From NCBI GenBank assembly GCA_027854065.1, contig JAQGEF010000020.1, forward strand, positions 1 through 64,000: a stretch of 64,000 nucleotides of DNA, read 5' to 3'. Source of the stretch: Polluticaenibacter yanchengensis (GTDB lineage Bacteria > Bacteroidota > Bacteroidia > Chitinophagales > Chitinophagaceae). Below the pieces are notes generated by a model. It did not search any database, was not told where the DNA came from, and was given only the letters and a program-made list of their open reading frames with translations. The position numbers were made by a program, and so were the translations under genes. Numbering within the stretch: the stretch's first letter is position 1; each line of letters starts with the position of its first letter. Below, one piece after another: positions 16,636 to 26,920 of this stretch.

Positions 16636-17496
16636 TCAGGTTTCACACATTGATTTCAGTTTCTGAAGCGCTACACTGTAATTCATCTTCATCATATCAT
16701 GGTATTCCTTCTGGTTATCCAGCTCTATCTTTAAATGAGTCCCTTCTGCTGTTTGTGTCAGGAAAAAGCCTTCCAGGCTGCCTGTCCATACTTCCGTTTC
16801 AGCATCAATTGGCAATTCCTCGCCATCTTTTACATAACCAATATGGTTAAAGACCAGATATTCATTTTCTTTAAAGAAAATAATATCGCTGTACATCCCT
16901 TCACCTGACGGTGCTAATAAATGGACTCTTTCGTCCTCGCCAAGTGTACCTTTTATGTAGGAGCCTTCCATAAAAGCACTTAACCATTCACCGTAAGTTT
17001 TCTCTCCCCACATTATTTTCCACACTTTTTCTTTCGGAGCATTAATATCTGTTTCAAAAACCAGCTTTTCTATACCATTCAGGTAATTCCGCAGCATAAT
17101 AGAAATGATCCCTTTCCAGCCAAATTCATAATTTTCAGGAGTAAACGCTTCACCCGCATCAGAAAAATTTTCCAATGCAGAATGTGTAATTGTTAGGGAG
17201 CTATTATTATCATCAATTGGCAACAATTCCCATTTCAGAACAGAGCTTCCTTTTGAATGTGACGGATGCTCCCAGGTATGCTCAAATAATTCCATCGGTT
17301 TTACCTCTAGCACTTTACAACGGTGCAAATAAGTTCCACCATCCTCTTTTTCGTAAAATGTATAAACAGAACCAGGCGCCAGGTTAAAATCTTCAATATG
17401 GAAATACCAATGCTTCATTTCATCGGCATTCGTAATGGCATTCCATAGTGTATGAACCGGCACTTTAAATTTCTGTGTCAAAGTCACTGTTGCCAT
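16636..17496 (-). CDS. Tandem SRPBCC (AHSA1-like) domain protein
   Basis: A 286-residue protein with two START-like SRPBCC domains: residues about 1-140 (TQKFKVPVHTLWNAITNADEMKHWYF ...) and 145-286 (VFETDINAPKEKVWKIMWGEKTYGEWLSAF ...). Each begins with the typical strand-helix and a DEMKxW or YGEWLS segment. SRPBCC domains form a deep hydrophobic ligand pocket; AHSA1 relatives also act as Hsp90 cofactors, but nothing here shows that. It is the first gene of the minus-strand VOC/SRPBCC group. Confidence 0.82.
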   Translation of the reverse strand: MATVTLTQKFKVPVHTLWNAITNADEMKHWYFHIEDFNLAPGSVYTFYEKEDGGTYLHRCKVLEVKPMELFEHTWEHPSHSKGSSVLKWELLPIDDNNSSLTITHSALENFSDAGEAFTPENYEFGWKGIISIMLRNYLNGIEKLVFETDINAPKEKVWKIMWGEKTYGEWLSAFMEGSYIKGTLGEDERVHLLAPSGEGMYSDIIFFKENEYLVFNHIGYVKDGEELPIDAETEVWTGSLEGFFLTQTAEGTHLKIELDNQKEYHDMMKMNYSVALQKLKSMCET

Positions 17497-17807
17497 AAAA
17501 TATTTTTAGTGATGATTAATTAAAAACGTTGTTTTAATACAACAAAATATAAACCATTTTTCAAATGACACCTCTCGCTCAAAGTACAATATCTAACAAA
17601 AAAATCATAAATGCCAGTTGTTCAATAGCCCCTACATGAATAAATTTAATGAAACTAATACGAGAAAATCATTTTTCTCTTCAAAAATTTACCTTTCACA
17701 CCAGTAATTAAAATTGTATTTTTCAACCGGTTACAGAAAAAAAAGAACTGATTACCAATATTTCACGCTATATTCATATTTAAACTTTAAGCATTCTAAA
17801 TTTACAA
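17497..17807. other. Divergent promoter region, AT-rich
   Basis: Separates the SRPBCC gene from the divergent lipoprotein esterase. Very AT-rich, no open frame and no strong hairpin. The TAAATTTA at about 17797 is near the -7 consensus for the esterase gene but leaves only a few bases before its ATG. Confidence 0.4.
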
Positions 17808-18635
17808 ATGATGAAAAAACTATTCTACTTAATTATTGTAAATCTGTTTTTAATGAGTTGTTCCAACTCCCAACCACAGTACAATGACCCCGTGCCGGCG
17901 CATGACAGCTTAAAGATTGCATCCGCAGTATTAAACGAAACCAGGCATATTAATATCTGGACACCTGCGCCATACAAAACCGGTGCGGACTCCCTGCCGG
18001 TCTTATATATGCTGGATGGTGGTTTAAAAGAGGACTTTGCACATGTTGCCAATACACTGGAAAAGCTCATCAATAACAAAAGTATTCCGCCGATGATATT
18101 GGTCGGCATAGAAAATACACAGCGCAGACGGGACCTGACCGGTCCTTCCGAAGTGAAAGAAGATGAAAAAGTAGCACCATTATCTGACGGCTCTACCCCA
18201 TTCAGAAAATTCCTCAAAGAAGAGCTCTTTCCTAAAATAAACCAGTCATACAGAACAACGGGTCAGAAAGCCATCATTGGTGAATCTGTTGCCGGTTTGT
18301 TTGTGATGGAAACCTTGTTGCTGGACGGTGAAATGTTTAATGCTTATATCGCTTTCGACCCTTCTGTGTGGTGGAATAATCACTACCTGGTAAGGACATC
18401 GACCGAGTACCTGAAAAAATTGCCTGCCCAACCAATCAAACTTTGGTTTGCCGGTTCTGATGCAACAGATATATCACAATATACCCAACAACTTGCCAAA
18501 GACTTTACAAGTAATGCCCCGGCTACATTAACCTGGAAATACTCAGATGAACCAAAAGAACAACACAACACCATATTCAGAGCTACAAAAGAAAAAGCTT
18601 TGATCTGGACATTTGGTGAGAATAAGAGAAACTGA
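17808..18635 (+). CDS. Lipoprotein alpha/beta-hydrolase esterase (esterase D / IroE-like)
   Basis: A 275-residue lipoprotein (lipobox FLMSC, Cys near residue 18) with a PF00756-type esterase domain. The nucleophile elbow is GESVAG at about 158-163, the LYMLDGG oxyanion strand lies near 66-72, and a candidate catalytic His is in EQHNT near 248. Relatives hydrolyse siderophores, S-formylglutathione or acyl-sugar esters; which applies is not clear. The nucleophile context GES rather than GHS is common in IroE-like members. Two adjacent ATGs (17808, 17811) are both possible starts. Confidence 0.8.
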   Translation: MMKKLFYLIIVNLFLMSCSNSQPQYNDPVPAHDSLKIASAVLNETRHINIWTPAPYKTGADSLPVLYMLDGGLKEDFAHVANTLEKLINNKSIPPMILVGIENTQRRRDLTGPSEVKEDEKVAPLSDGSTPFRKFLKEELFPKINQSYRTTGQKAIIGESVAGLFVMETLLLDGEMFNAYIAFDPSVWWNNHYLVRTSTEYLKKLPAQPIKLWFAGSDATDISQYTQQLAKDFTSNAPATLTWKYSDEPKEQHNTIFRATKEKALIWTFGENKRN

Positions 18636-18675
18636 TAAATATTAATTGTTTAAAACAGCCAATGTAACAAATAAC

Positions 18676-18705
18676 AAAAAAGGCAACTTTTCAGTTGCCG
18701 TTTTT
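18676..18705. terminator. Bidirectional terminator
   Basis: GGCAACT and AGTTGCC form a stem with a TTTC loop, flanked by A5 and T5 tracts, between the convergent esterase and alpha-2-macroglobulin genes. It can work in both directions. Confidence 0.8.
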
Positions 18706-18723
18706 AATATTTCTAAGATTCTT

Positions 18724-21700
18724 CTATTTCACCTCTACCCTTATACCCTTGCTATGCGTGGTAAACTCCGGTGCATACATGCACTGCAGACTGGTAATAC
18801 CATTGCTGAAATGACCGGATTGCGCCACCAGTAATTCATACTCAAACACATAAGTGCCTTTTGGCAAATAGCTGATAAAGAAATTGGTGCTGGCGTCGCG
18901 CGTGCTTTCATAATAGCCTAAACCACCCTGGTATTTGTAACTACTTAAAACATTTACCGGCTCGAAGCAACTGGCACGCATATCTTTTAAGTGCACATAT
19001 TCAAGATTCCTGTCACTGCGGATTTCCACGCGCACTTTTACCCTGTCTCCAACTTTTAAAACTGTTTTTTCATTCACCGGGTTCAATACATTACCTGTTT
19101 CAGAAAAATCAACACGGAAGAGACCTTTATTAATTTTCACGCCGGTTTCGGCATATTGAATCTTATCCAGATCTTCAAAATACTGCCAGTAAACAGCACC
19201 CCAGCTCGGGCTTGCTTCTGCTTTGCTTAAGTTAGATTTTACAGATACTTTAATATCGCCCATTGCCGGTGCTATTTTATCTGCTGCAATGGTTTGTTTA
19301 ATATACCCGGTACCATCTTCTGCTTTACCAGCCGTTTTCTCAGTCACTTCGTATTTACCCAAACTGATTACCACCTGTTTCTGTTCCTTCAACCAATTGC
19401 TACCTTGCATTAATAAAGCATAACAAGCTGTGGCGGTTGCCTTGGTTGTTTTCCAGTTGGTGGTTTGCTTTTGTTTCAATAACCATTTTTTCAGGTTATT
19501 GATCGTCTGCGCATTGCCATCTACCTCTGTATAAGCTTCAATGATATTGCTATGGGTTTCTATTGGCGCCTGCCACCAGTAGTAGCTTGGGGTAGCCAAT
19601 GCTTTCCAGTACATACCAAACTCATCGTTGGTAATACTGTTCTCTGTTAATGATTTAATGTACGCTTTGGCTAATGGTAGGTTGTTCGTGCGTTTATGAA
19701 CAATGGCTAACATTGCTTTTTGTTGCAAGCCCGTTTCAATGCCATATTTAACCGCCTGCCCTAAATAATAATCATAAGCCACTTTTACAGATGGTTTCAA
19801 TGCTCTGTCTGCAAAGAAACTGCGCATATACAGGTACTGTACAGCAAAAGAACTTAATTGATTCTTCGTTAAGTCTGCTTTATTTTTTTTCAGGTCGTTG
19901 TAATCATTTAAAAGGGCCTGGTCTAAATAAGGTACAGCTTTGTTCGCAATAGATTTCAACTGCCCTGCGTGCTTTTCGGACATCCCGCCAATTTTGTTCA
20001 GGTAACCAATGCCTGTAATAATGTATTGGGTAATATACCTGTCTTCGCGGCCATTTTTAAACCATGGAAAACCGCCACCAGGTAATTGCAGGTCATTGAG
20101 TTTTCTTACCACATTATCTGCTTCCGAACTCATCCTTACCAGATCGAACAGGATCGCAATGTTTTTCTTTTGCTCTGTTTCATTTTTAGCATTCAATACC
20201 CAAGGTGTTTCTTCCAGCAATATAGATTTCAACTCCTGGTTTTTACTTAAGTTGCTGATCAAAGCATCTGAACCTTGGTTTTTCCATTGATCGAAGATGG
20301 TTTTAATGCGTGGATGCTCATTCACTATTTTCAGTGCCAGCATATTGGCATAGTAACGGCTCCAGGTTTGCTCCGCACACTCGTAAGGATATTCCATTAA
20401 ATAGGGCAATGCCTGTACAACATTCCAAACAGGATTGGTGGTATACTCTACTGTGATGGACTCATTGGTAAGCGTACTGCTTTTCTGGCCATTTTTGAAA
20501 TTATCCCATGTATAAGATTTGGTGTCACTACCATTGATATATATTGGTAAAGATTCTGTTACCAGCATCCGGTTGGTCAGTACCGGTAATGCCATTTCTT
20601 CACCATCGCTGAAGTTATCTGCTTTGGCTATGATCCTGTAAGAAACTGCGTCTGTATAATCTTTTGGCACAATGAAACTGTAAGTAACAGCAGCAGATTT
20701 ACCAGCATCAACTGCAAAAGGCAAACTGTTATTCTCTAACCTGAATGCGTTATTAACGTTGTTTCCGTTGGTACTGTTGAGTAAGCTTAAAGCAACATTG
20801 CCACTTAAGTTTTTATCAGACACATTGGCCACTTTTACCGATACAAAAACAGTATCGCCATTACGCAGAAAGCGCGGAAAGTTTGGTTGAACCATCAACT
20901 CTTTCTGAGTTACGAGATCTTTGGTTAAGTAACCTGTTGACAGATCTTTCGTATGTGCAAATGCCTGCATGGTCCATTTGGTTAATGCTTCCGGCATTTT
21001 AAACGAGAAGCTGACATCGCCCTTTTCATTTGTCACCAACTGCGGAAAGAAAAACGCAGTTTCATTGAAGTTAGTACGCACCTGTACATTCTCATCCTGT
21101 TCATTCGCTTTTTCTACCTCATGATACACAGAATCTGCTGCCAGCTGCGGCATTTCAAATTTTTCCATCGCAAGCCCCGATGCCTTACCCTCTAATGCTT
21201 CTGCCATTGCCGGTGCCGCATTCTGCATTACCTGCTTCGATGCAGAGCCGGTCACCGACTTCCTCCTGGTATTTCCATAACCGGTTACAATAACCTCATC
21301 AAATCCCTGGTAAGCATTTAATAATCCAATATCAGGAAAAGACAGTAACTGAGGATACATTTCCAGATAATATTGAATATCCAGGTTGTATAAATAACTG
21401 TCGTTCTGGGCTGTCTTAAAGTTATTCTTACCCGTCCATCCATTGCCCTGGTAAGCATTGCTGAATAGTTGCGGAACACTAAAGTGATTGCCGGTAAATT
21501 TATCTAACGAAGCATCATACATGGAGATCAGCATTTCTGCAGCCAGTTTATCTTTTTGCTTACCGGAAACATTAATACTCCAGGTTTCTTCCGCTCCCGG
21601 TTCTAATTTATCTCTGAAAGTAGTTGTTTTTACTTCCAGCTCCTTTTCCGTCCAGGGAACATCAATATATACAGAGCCTGTAAATACACGGTTATCTTTT

Positions 21701-24700
21701 ACGGTTACATAATTAACTGTATAACCTCCTTTATCTTCCTGCGTAACTTTATACTGGCTTAATTTATTCAGGTTTTTATAAGTGGCTACATTGTTCTTAT
21801 TTTTGGCCACATTAAAGGAATCTGATTTTACAATAGACTCTACCAGGTAAATATCGCCGGCACTACTACTCAACAATACTTCCTGCTGATCACCTACGTT
21901 TACAATACTTTTTAAGGCTTTTGCATTAAAGTAATTTTTATCTGCAAACAAACCTTTAGCAGAATTATTTACAGTAATATACTGCTTATTTTCTATGGTA
22001 TTACCTTTTGCGTCCTTACCGGAGATTTCCAGTACATACCATCCCACACTTAATTGTTTTGGCAGCTCATACTTGTAAGAACCGTCCACATTAGCTGATT
22101 TATTATCTATTTGCCTGAGGGTTTTCCAGGTAGTAACATCTTTTTCATTCATGTACTCATCATTAGGAAAAAGTTTTATAAACTCTTCGTAAGTAAGCAC
22201 AGAAGTATCACCTGCACTCCAATACTTTGTCCTCAATAGCCTGTCCGGTGCATTCAGTTGTTTTAATGTAAAACTCAATTGTTCTTTTACCGGTACATCA
22301 TTAAGATTAGTGACAGCAATAGCAATATTCTGAAAACTACCAACTTCCTGCGATAATGCGCCGTCATCCGGCACTGTTATTTTAAAGGCATTTTTACCCA
22401 CATTAATGTAAGTGGTCGCACTTTGGGTCTCACCATTCAGATCCAGCACATCTACGTACACCGTATAATTAAATACCGGCTGGATGCGCTCACTCACCGT
22501 TAAATCCGGTATGGCTTTAAAATTAAACTCGAAATTACCATTATCATTAGTGATGGCTTCTCCACTGGTAATTTCCATGGTTTCATAATTAGGAAAATAA
22601 TAGCGACTATACAACCATGGGTTATAAAACCTGACAGACCTCACTACACGATACTTCACCCTGGCATCTGTAATATTATTCCCTGCATAGGCTTTTGCCG
22701 TGCCTTTCACCAGCACTGAATCATCGGGCAGGTAGCTTTTTGTAATCTTATCTAGTTCTACAAAAAACTTAGGCCGTTTGTATTCTTCTACTTTAAAACT
22801 CGTATTGGATTTATCATCTATAACAATAGTAAAATTACCCGTATTGCCGGATTCTGGTATCTTAAAGCTACCCGCAATGCTTCCAAACTCATTCTGTTTT
22901 AAGTTCATGGTATGGACCACTTCCCAATTCGTATTCTTTATTTCAACTTTTATGGTTTTGTTAGGTAAATAAAGCTTGTTGAACTTAGTGCCATTGATCT
23001 TGGTAAAACCAATTGCTTTAAAAAACACCTCCTGGCCCGGGCGGAATATATTCCTGTCCAGAAACACGTTATAGAAAGCATTTTTATCTTCGTTGCGCTC
23101 TATTTTAGGATTATAATCCCTGTACAAATAAAAGGTTTCATCCAGGTTCAACCTATCTTTACCAAAACTGATGTCGTAGGAATAATCATACCTGTTTTCG
23201 TCTTTTTTTATTTTGGTATAACCGTTATTATCGGTTTTAGTGTTGGAAGCTACCGTAAACGTTTCAGTATCGTTATTGTAATTATAATTCCTGGTCAGTA
23301 ATTTCACCTCTGCCTGTTTTAAAGGTGCGCCGGTTTTCCTGTTTAATACAAATACTTCATCTTTATTTTCTACAAAAGCGATATCACTTACAAAGATATT
23401 ACTGACAGCAAGGCTGTTTTCAGCAACTTCGAAGTCTTCATTTTTAGAAGATAAAATAAGATAATTGCCTACCGGTAATCCATCAATTTTAAAATCGGTA
23501 GTATGCCTGCGGTAATCAGTAAACTTTGGTAATTCCTGTGTAAAAGTTTTATACGGGTCGTATCCAGCCAGCTTTTGCCAGAATTCTGCGTCATAAGAAT
23601 TCCGTTTTTTCAGTTGCTTTCTTATTTCCGGTGTTACCGCTATAATACGCACATAAAACCGGTTGATATTTTTAAATTCAGCTCGTGCTAAAATTGGTTC
23701 TTTTGGCACATACACTTTTTCGGTAAGTACATGTTGGGAACCTTGCTTCAGTTCCAACAGGTAATTAGCAGCGTCAATAGCGCTGTTACTTTTAGGTTGC
23801 CTGACAATAATCTCTTTTGCGTATTTTTCAGCTATTAAGAAACCGTTCTTTTGTTCATCCGTACTTAAAGGGCCATTATATGAATTACCAATATCATCCC
23901 AGTATTTTACCAGTTTATAACCGGCTTTCATTGCCGTTGCATTAGCCGGGTACTGGCTGTATATATGCTCCAATGCTTCTTTGTAAAATTGCTTTTTATA
24001 TTCATTAGTGCTGTTGGCATAAGCAAAATCAATTCTTTCCAAATCAACATCTACCAAAGCATCAACATTTCCGGCGTCTTTCAAACGGAAGCCCAGCCAA
24101 TCCTGGTAGAGTTTTACGGATATATAGTTCCTGTTTAAAGTATCTTTTGTTTGATAGTTATAAGCTAAAAAACGCTTAACATCAGCCAGGTTAGCAACAT
24201 CGTTCAGTACGAAGCTGTTTGCCATTTTTGTTGTGCGGATATTGTCATATTTATAAAATTCAATAGCCCGCTCTACCAATAAATCATATAAGGTAGGGCG
24301 CATATTTATTCCAACCTCATTTGTAACCAATACACCTAAATCCGTTATACGTGTATTCTGCAATACCTGCGCATTGGATAATGACTGCTTATAATACTGT
24401 GCAATCAATTTATTGAAATCATCTGCGGAATAAGTTGCAATATCAGTCTTCTCAAAATTGACGGTCGCACTTCTGCCTTCGATTGTCCATTTGTTCTGTA
24501 TGTAATAATTGTACAGGATATTGGCTACATAGCTGCTCAAAATTTCCTTTTGCGGGCTTTTTGTTTCATTACCTAAATCCTTATAAAACTGCTCAAGGTT
24601 TTTATTGATATCATTTTCGGTGATCATACTGTTGTAATAGTACCTGTACATCAATGCTTTTATTTCCTGGTCCAGCTTTTTATCTTTTACTGCCCAATCA

Positions 24701-24861
24701 TAAATTTTAGCTACTTCTTCTGCTGCTGATTTAGGTAAGGATTGTTTTTGAAATGCGGTTACCCGTTTCCAGGCTTCGTCATATTTCTTTTGGGTTTGTG
24801 CATTCATAGCGTTGCATATTAATAGCGTCAGTACTAAAACAATGTATTTGACCTTGCTCAT
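18724..24861 (-). CDS. Alpha-2-macroglobulin family protein with a SusC-signature insert
   Basis: A 2045-residue secreted protein with a signal peptide ending near AMNAQ. The N-terminal 400 residues are helical. Macroglobulin domains follow (RPGQEVFFKAIG near 608), and then, near residue 1187, a stretch reading DEVIVTGYG and RRKSVTGS with ALEGKASGL behind it. That is the SusC/RagA plug signature, and it sits where the bait region is expected. Next come the A2M domain (FFPQLVTNEKGDVSFSF, PEALTKW) and the thioester motif ECAEQ near 1495, with Cys and Gln intact. The C-terminal part is an alpha/alpha toroid and receptor-like domain. Such proteins trap proteases at the cell surface. No PBP1C partner gene is adjacent. 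Confidence 0.88.
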   Translation of the reverse strand: MSKVKYIVLVLTLLICNAMNAQTQKKYDEAWKRVTAFQKQSLPKSAAEEVAKIYDWAVKDKKLDQEIKALMYRYYYNSMITENDINKNLEQFYKDLGNETKSPQKEILSSYVANILYNYYIQNKWTIEGRSATVNFEKTDIATYSADDFNKLIAQYYKQSLSNAQVLQNTRITDLGVLVTNEVGINMRPTLYDLLVERAIEFYKYDNIRTTKMANSFVLNDVANLADVKRFLAYNYQTKDTLNRNYISVKLYQDWLGFRLKDAGNVDALVDVDLERIDFAYANSTNEYKKQFYKEALEHIYSQYPANATAMKAGYKLVKYWDDIGNSYNGPLSTDEQKNGFLIAEKYAKEIIVRQPKSNSAIDAANYLLELKQGSQHVLTEKVYVPKEPILARAEFKNINRFYVRIIAVTPEIRKQLKKRNSYDAEFWQKLAGYDPYKTFTQELPKFTDYRRHTTDFKIDGLPVGNYLILSSKNEDFEVAENSLAVSNIFVSDIAFVENKDEVFVLNRKTGAPLKQAEVKLLTRNYNYNNDTETFTVASNTKTDNNGYTKIKKDENRYDYSYDISFGKDRLNLDETFYLYRDYNPKIERNEDKNAFYNVFLDRNIFRPGQEVFFKAIGFTKINGTKFNKLYLPNKTIKVEIKNTNWEVVHTMNLKQNEFGSIAGSFKIPESGNTGNFTIVIDDKSNTSFKVEEYKRPKFFVELDKITKSYLPDDSVLVKGTAKAYAGNNITDARVKYRVVRSVRFYNPWLYSRYYFPNYETMEITSGEAITNDNGNFEFNFKAIPDLTVSERIQPVFNYTVYVDVLDLNGETQSATTYINVGKNAFKITVPDDGALSQEVGSFQNIAIAVTNLNDVPVKEQLSFTLKQLNAPDRLLRTKYWSAGDTSVLTYEEFIKLFPNDEYMNEKDVTTWKTLRQIDNKSANVDGSYKYELPKQLSVGWYVLEISGKDAKGNTIENKQYITVNNSAKGLFADKNYFNAKALKSIVNVGDQQEVLLSSSAGDIYLVESIVKSDSFNVAKNKNNVATYKNLNKLSQYKVTQEDKGGYTVNYVTVKDNRVFTGSVYIDVPWTEKELEVKTTTFRDKLEPGAEETWSINVSGKQKDKLAAEMLISMYDASLDKFTGNHFSVPQLFSNAYQGNGWTGKNNFKTAQNDSYLYNLDIQYYLEMYPQLLSFPDIGLLNAYQGFDEVIVTGYGNTRRKSVTGSASKQVMQNAAPAMAEALEGKASGLAMEKFEMPQLAADSVYHEVEKANEQDENVQVRTNFNETAFFFPQLVTNEKGDVSFSFKMPEALTKWTMQAFAHTKDLSTGYLTKDLVTQKELMVQPNFPRFLRNGDTVFVSVKVANVSDKNLSGNVALSLLNSTNGNNVNNAFRLENNSLPFAVDAGKSAAVTYSFIVPKDYTDAVSYRIIAKADNFSDGEEMALPVLTNRMLVTESLPIYINGSDTKSYTWDNFKNGQKSSTLTNESITVEYTTNPVWNVVQALPYLMEYPYECAEQTWSRYYANMLALKIVNEHPRIKTIFDQWKNQGSDALISNLSKNQELKSILLEETPWVLNAKNETEQKKNIAILFDLVRMSSEADNVVRKLNDLQLPGGGFPWFKNGREDRYITQYIITGIGYLNKIGGMSEKHAGQLKSIANKAVPYLDQALLNDYNDLKKNKADLTKNQLSSFAVQYLYMRSFFADRALKPSVKVAYDYYLGQAVKYGIETGLQQKAMLAIVHKRTNNLPLAKAYIKSLTENSITNDEFGMYWKALATPSYYWWQAPIETHSNIIEAYTEVDGNAQTINNLKKWLLKQKQTTNWKTTKATATACYALLMQGSNWLKEQKQVVISLGKYEVTEKTAGKAEDGTGYIKQTIAADKIAPAMGDIKVSVKSNLSKAEASPSWGAVYWQYFEDLDKIQYAETGVKINKGLFRVDFSETGNVLNPVNEKTVLKVGDRVKVRVEIRSDRNLEYVHLKDMRASCFEPVNVLSSYKYQGGLGYYESTRDASTNFFISYLPKGTYVFEYELLVAQSGHFSNGITSLQCMYAPEFTTHSKGIRVEVK

Positions 24862-25102
24862 ACTTTAGTTTTATAATTTAGATAATGAAAGTATACTCAT
24901 TTCATATTTAATCCAACGGATTAACATAAAATTTTGAAAAACATAAAGTTTCCTAAAAAACAATTTTTAAATTTCTCTAATCCAATTTTATACCACATAT
25001 TGCTGATGGTATTTGTATCGTTTAGTGATACTAAAGTTTACAGATTGTATTGCTGCTTTAAAAGTTGCATTCCAATGTATGTACTATAGAATTACCTAAG
25101 AT
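24862..25102. other. AT-rich upstream region of the macroglobulin gene
   Basis: Contains the probable promoter region of the minus-strand macroglobulin gene and no open frame. I see no convincing TAnnTTTG box or hairpin before repeat copy 5 starts. Confidence 0.35.
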
Positions 25103-25275
25103 GCTGGGCTGCGGCATGCGTTGGTGGCGAGGGACGAGCCAGTGTATTTTTTGCAGAATGAAACTTAAAAAACTAAAAAACACCTACGTATCTGCAAAAA
25201 TACACCGAGCGCAAGCGGAGCCATAAACACGCCGGACAAATGTTCATTTGCACTACAAATGTACAAAGCCCCAAT
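25103..25275 (-). repeat. Dispersed hairpin repeat, copy 5
   Basis: Reverse orientation: GCTGGGCTGCGGCATGCGTTGGTGGCG at left and AAAGCCCCAATTAAAT at right. Hairpin arms at 25142-25157 (GTGTATTTTTTGCAGA) and 25191-25205 match except for one bulged T. It ends only 24 bp before the arginine deiminase ATG, so the promoter of that gene must lie within or upstream of the repeat. Confidence 0.88.
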
Positions 25276-25298
25276 TAAATAAAACAAAAACTCAATAT

Positions 25299-26753
25299 AT
25301 GAGTAAGAAAACAACTCAAAAAATTCAGGTAAACTCTGAAATTGGCAGATTGCGGAAACTTTTAGTACACAGCCCGGACAGCGGCCTTGGAAAAGTGGTG
25401 CCTTCTAAAGCACAGGACTGGTTGTTTGAGGATATTGTTCACCTGGAAACCATACGTGGCAAAGAATACGATTATTACACAAAGTTGTTGCTATATTTTT
25501 TAGACTACGATAAAATAATTGGCAAACTATCTAAAATAGATGACCCGAAGCAGAACCGAAATTTTTTCAAACCTGGCAAACCGGAGTTTCATAACTCTGA
25601 GTACGTGGTGGAACTGCAGACGTTACTGGCGGAAATACTGGCGGACAGTAATATCAAAAACCAGTTAACGGCATCGGTTTGCGCTATTGAAAACTGCAAC
25701 TATGCTACTCAAAACCGCTTGCAGGAACTGAGCAGTACGCAACTGGCAAATGTATTTATCAGCGGCTCTATAAAGGAAGAAGCCATGATATTCGCCCCAA
25801 TCCCGAATTTCATTTTTACAAGGGATATTGGCATTACCATCAACAACCATATTTTACTGAACAAACCGGCTAAAAAGGCAAGGACGCGTGAAGCGCTGCT
25901 GGCTAAGTATATTTTCTTCAACCATCCTATTTTTAAGGATTACAGGGATAATATCATTGAAATTCCTGACCTGAGCCTGTCTTTTTTATTGCCTAAGGAC
26001 GGAGATGATAAAAAGGTAACTTTAGAGGGTGGCGATGTCATGATTGTGAGCAAAGACCATCTTTTGATTGGCGTGAGCGAGCGTACCAGTTGGGAAGCGG
26101 CACACCACTCTATTAAAATCTTATTTGAGAAAAAGATCGTGAAAAAAATTACGGTGGTGAAAATTCCTAAAAAAAGGGATTACATGCATATTGACACAGT
26201 GTTTACACAGGTGAAAAAGAATGTATGGGTCATGTTAGGCAATTTTAGCCGTAAGGCACAAAAGGGGTTGGACAGCGATCCGATTGAACAGGGGTTGGAT
26301 TATACCAACCGCAAAGAAGATAAGCTGAAAATTATTCAGTTCAACCGTAAAAACCTGAATGATACAATACACTTTGACAGCCTGGAAGAATTGCTGACGG
26401 ATATTAGCGTAAACGATCTTGGTTGTAAAAAAGAGGAAGTTAAATTCATCTTTTCCGGCAACAATGAATTCCCGTTTGATGCCCGCGAACAATGGACGGA
26501 CAGTTGTAACCTGCTGGCGCTGAAGGATGGCGTGGTTATTGGTTATGACCGCAACGACAAAACGCTGGAAGCCTTTAAAAAATTGGGCTTTCAATCAATC
26601 GAGATTACGGATTTGCTTCAGAAATTTGAAAGTAAAGCATTGAAGCCTGATGATGTAAAAGACACCATTATTTTAATGCCAAGTGCGGAGTTATCACGTG
26701 CACGCGGCGGGTTTCATTGTATGAGTATGCCGTTGCTAAGAGACGATATTTAA
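25299..26753 (+). CDS. arcA: Arginine deiminase family protein
   Basis: A 484-residue guanidino-modifying enzyme. N-terminal EIGRLRKLLVHSP is the usual opening; FTRD (near 195), EGGDVMIVS, HIDTVF and the C-terminal ARGGFHCMSMPL with nucleophilic Cys474 are the catalytic blocks of arginine deiminase, which converts arginine to citrulline and ammonia. It is longer than the roughly 410 residues typical of ADI because of insertions in the first half. No carbamoyltransferase or carbamate kinase gene is nearby, so a full ADI pathway is not shown here. ATG at 25299 chosen over 25248, which lies inside the repeat. Confidence 0.82.
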   Translation: MSKKTTQKIQVNSEIGRLRKLLVHSPDSGLGKVVPSKAQDWLFEDIVHLETIRGKEYDYYTKLLLYFLDYDKIIGKLSKIDDPKQNRNFFKPGKPEFHNSEYVVELQTLLAEILADSNIKNQLTASVCAIENCNYATQNRLQELSSTQLANVFISGSIKEEAMIFAPIPNFIFTRDIGITINNHILLNKPAKKARTREALLAKYIFFNHPIFKDYRDNIIEIPDLSLSFLLPKDGDDKKVTLEGGDVMIVSKDHLLIGVSERTSWEAAHHSIKILFEKKIVKKITVVKIPKKRDYMHIDTVFTQVKKNVWVMLGNFSRKAQKGLDSDPIEQGLDYTNRKEDKLKIIQFNRKNLNDTIHFDSLEELLTDISVNDLGCKKEEVKFIFSGNNEFPFDAREQWTDSCNLLALKDGVVIGYDRNDKTLEAFKKLGFQSIEITDLLQKFESKALKPDDVKDTIILMPSAELSRARGGFHCMSMPLLRDDI

Positions 26754-26790
26754 GATAATCATTTTTCATCAGTCCCGGATATTTTTTATT

Positions 26791-26920
26791 TGGGGCTGTT
26801 GGCTTTTAAAATACTAATAAACATTTGTCCGGGCTATTTCGGGCTCGCTACGCTCGGTGCTCAGGCACTGGCTCGTTCCTCGCCACCCTTCATATCCCGC
26901 AGCCTTTGGGCAGTAGAATA
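26791..26920 (+). repeat. Dispersed hairpin repeat, copy 6 (short form)
   Basis: Forward copy, about 130 bp: GGGGCTGTTGGCTTTTAAAATACTAATAAACATTTGTCCGGGC, then CTCGCTACGCTCGG, a mini-hairpin GTGC-TCAG-GCAC, then TGGCTCGTTCCTCGCCACC and CCCGCAGCC. The long hairpin is replaced by a 4-bp stem at the same place. It starts 37 bp after the arginine deiminase stop. The remaining 140 bp to the next gene show nothing clear. Confidence 0.8.

Noticed and set aside
25248..25298. Longer arginine deiminase N-terminus
   Set aside because: The extra 17 residues would be translated from the end of hairpin repeat copy 5, and they do not resemble the family.
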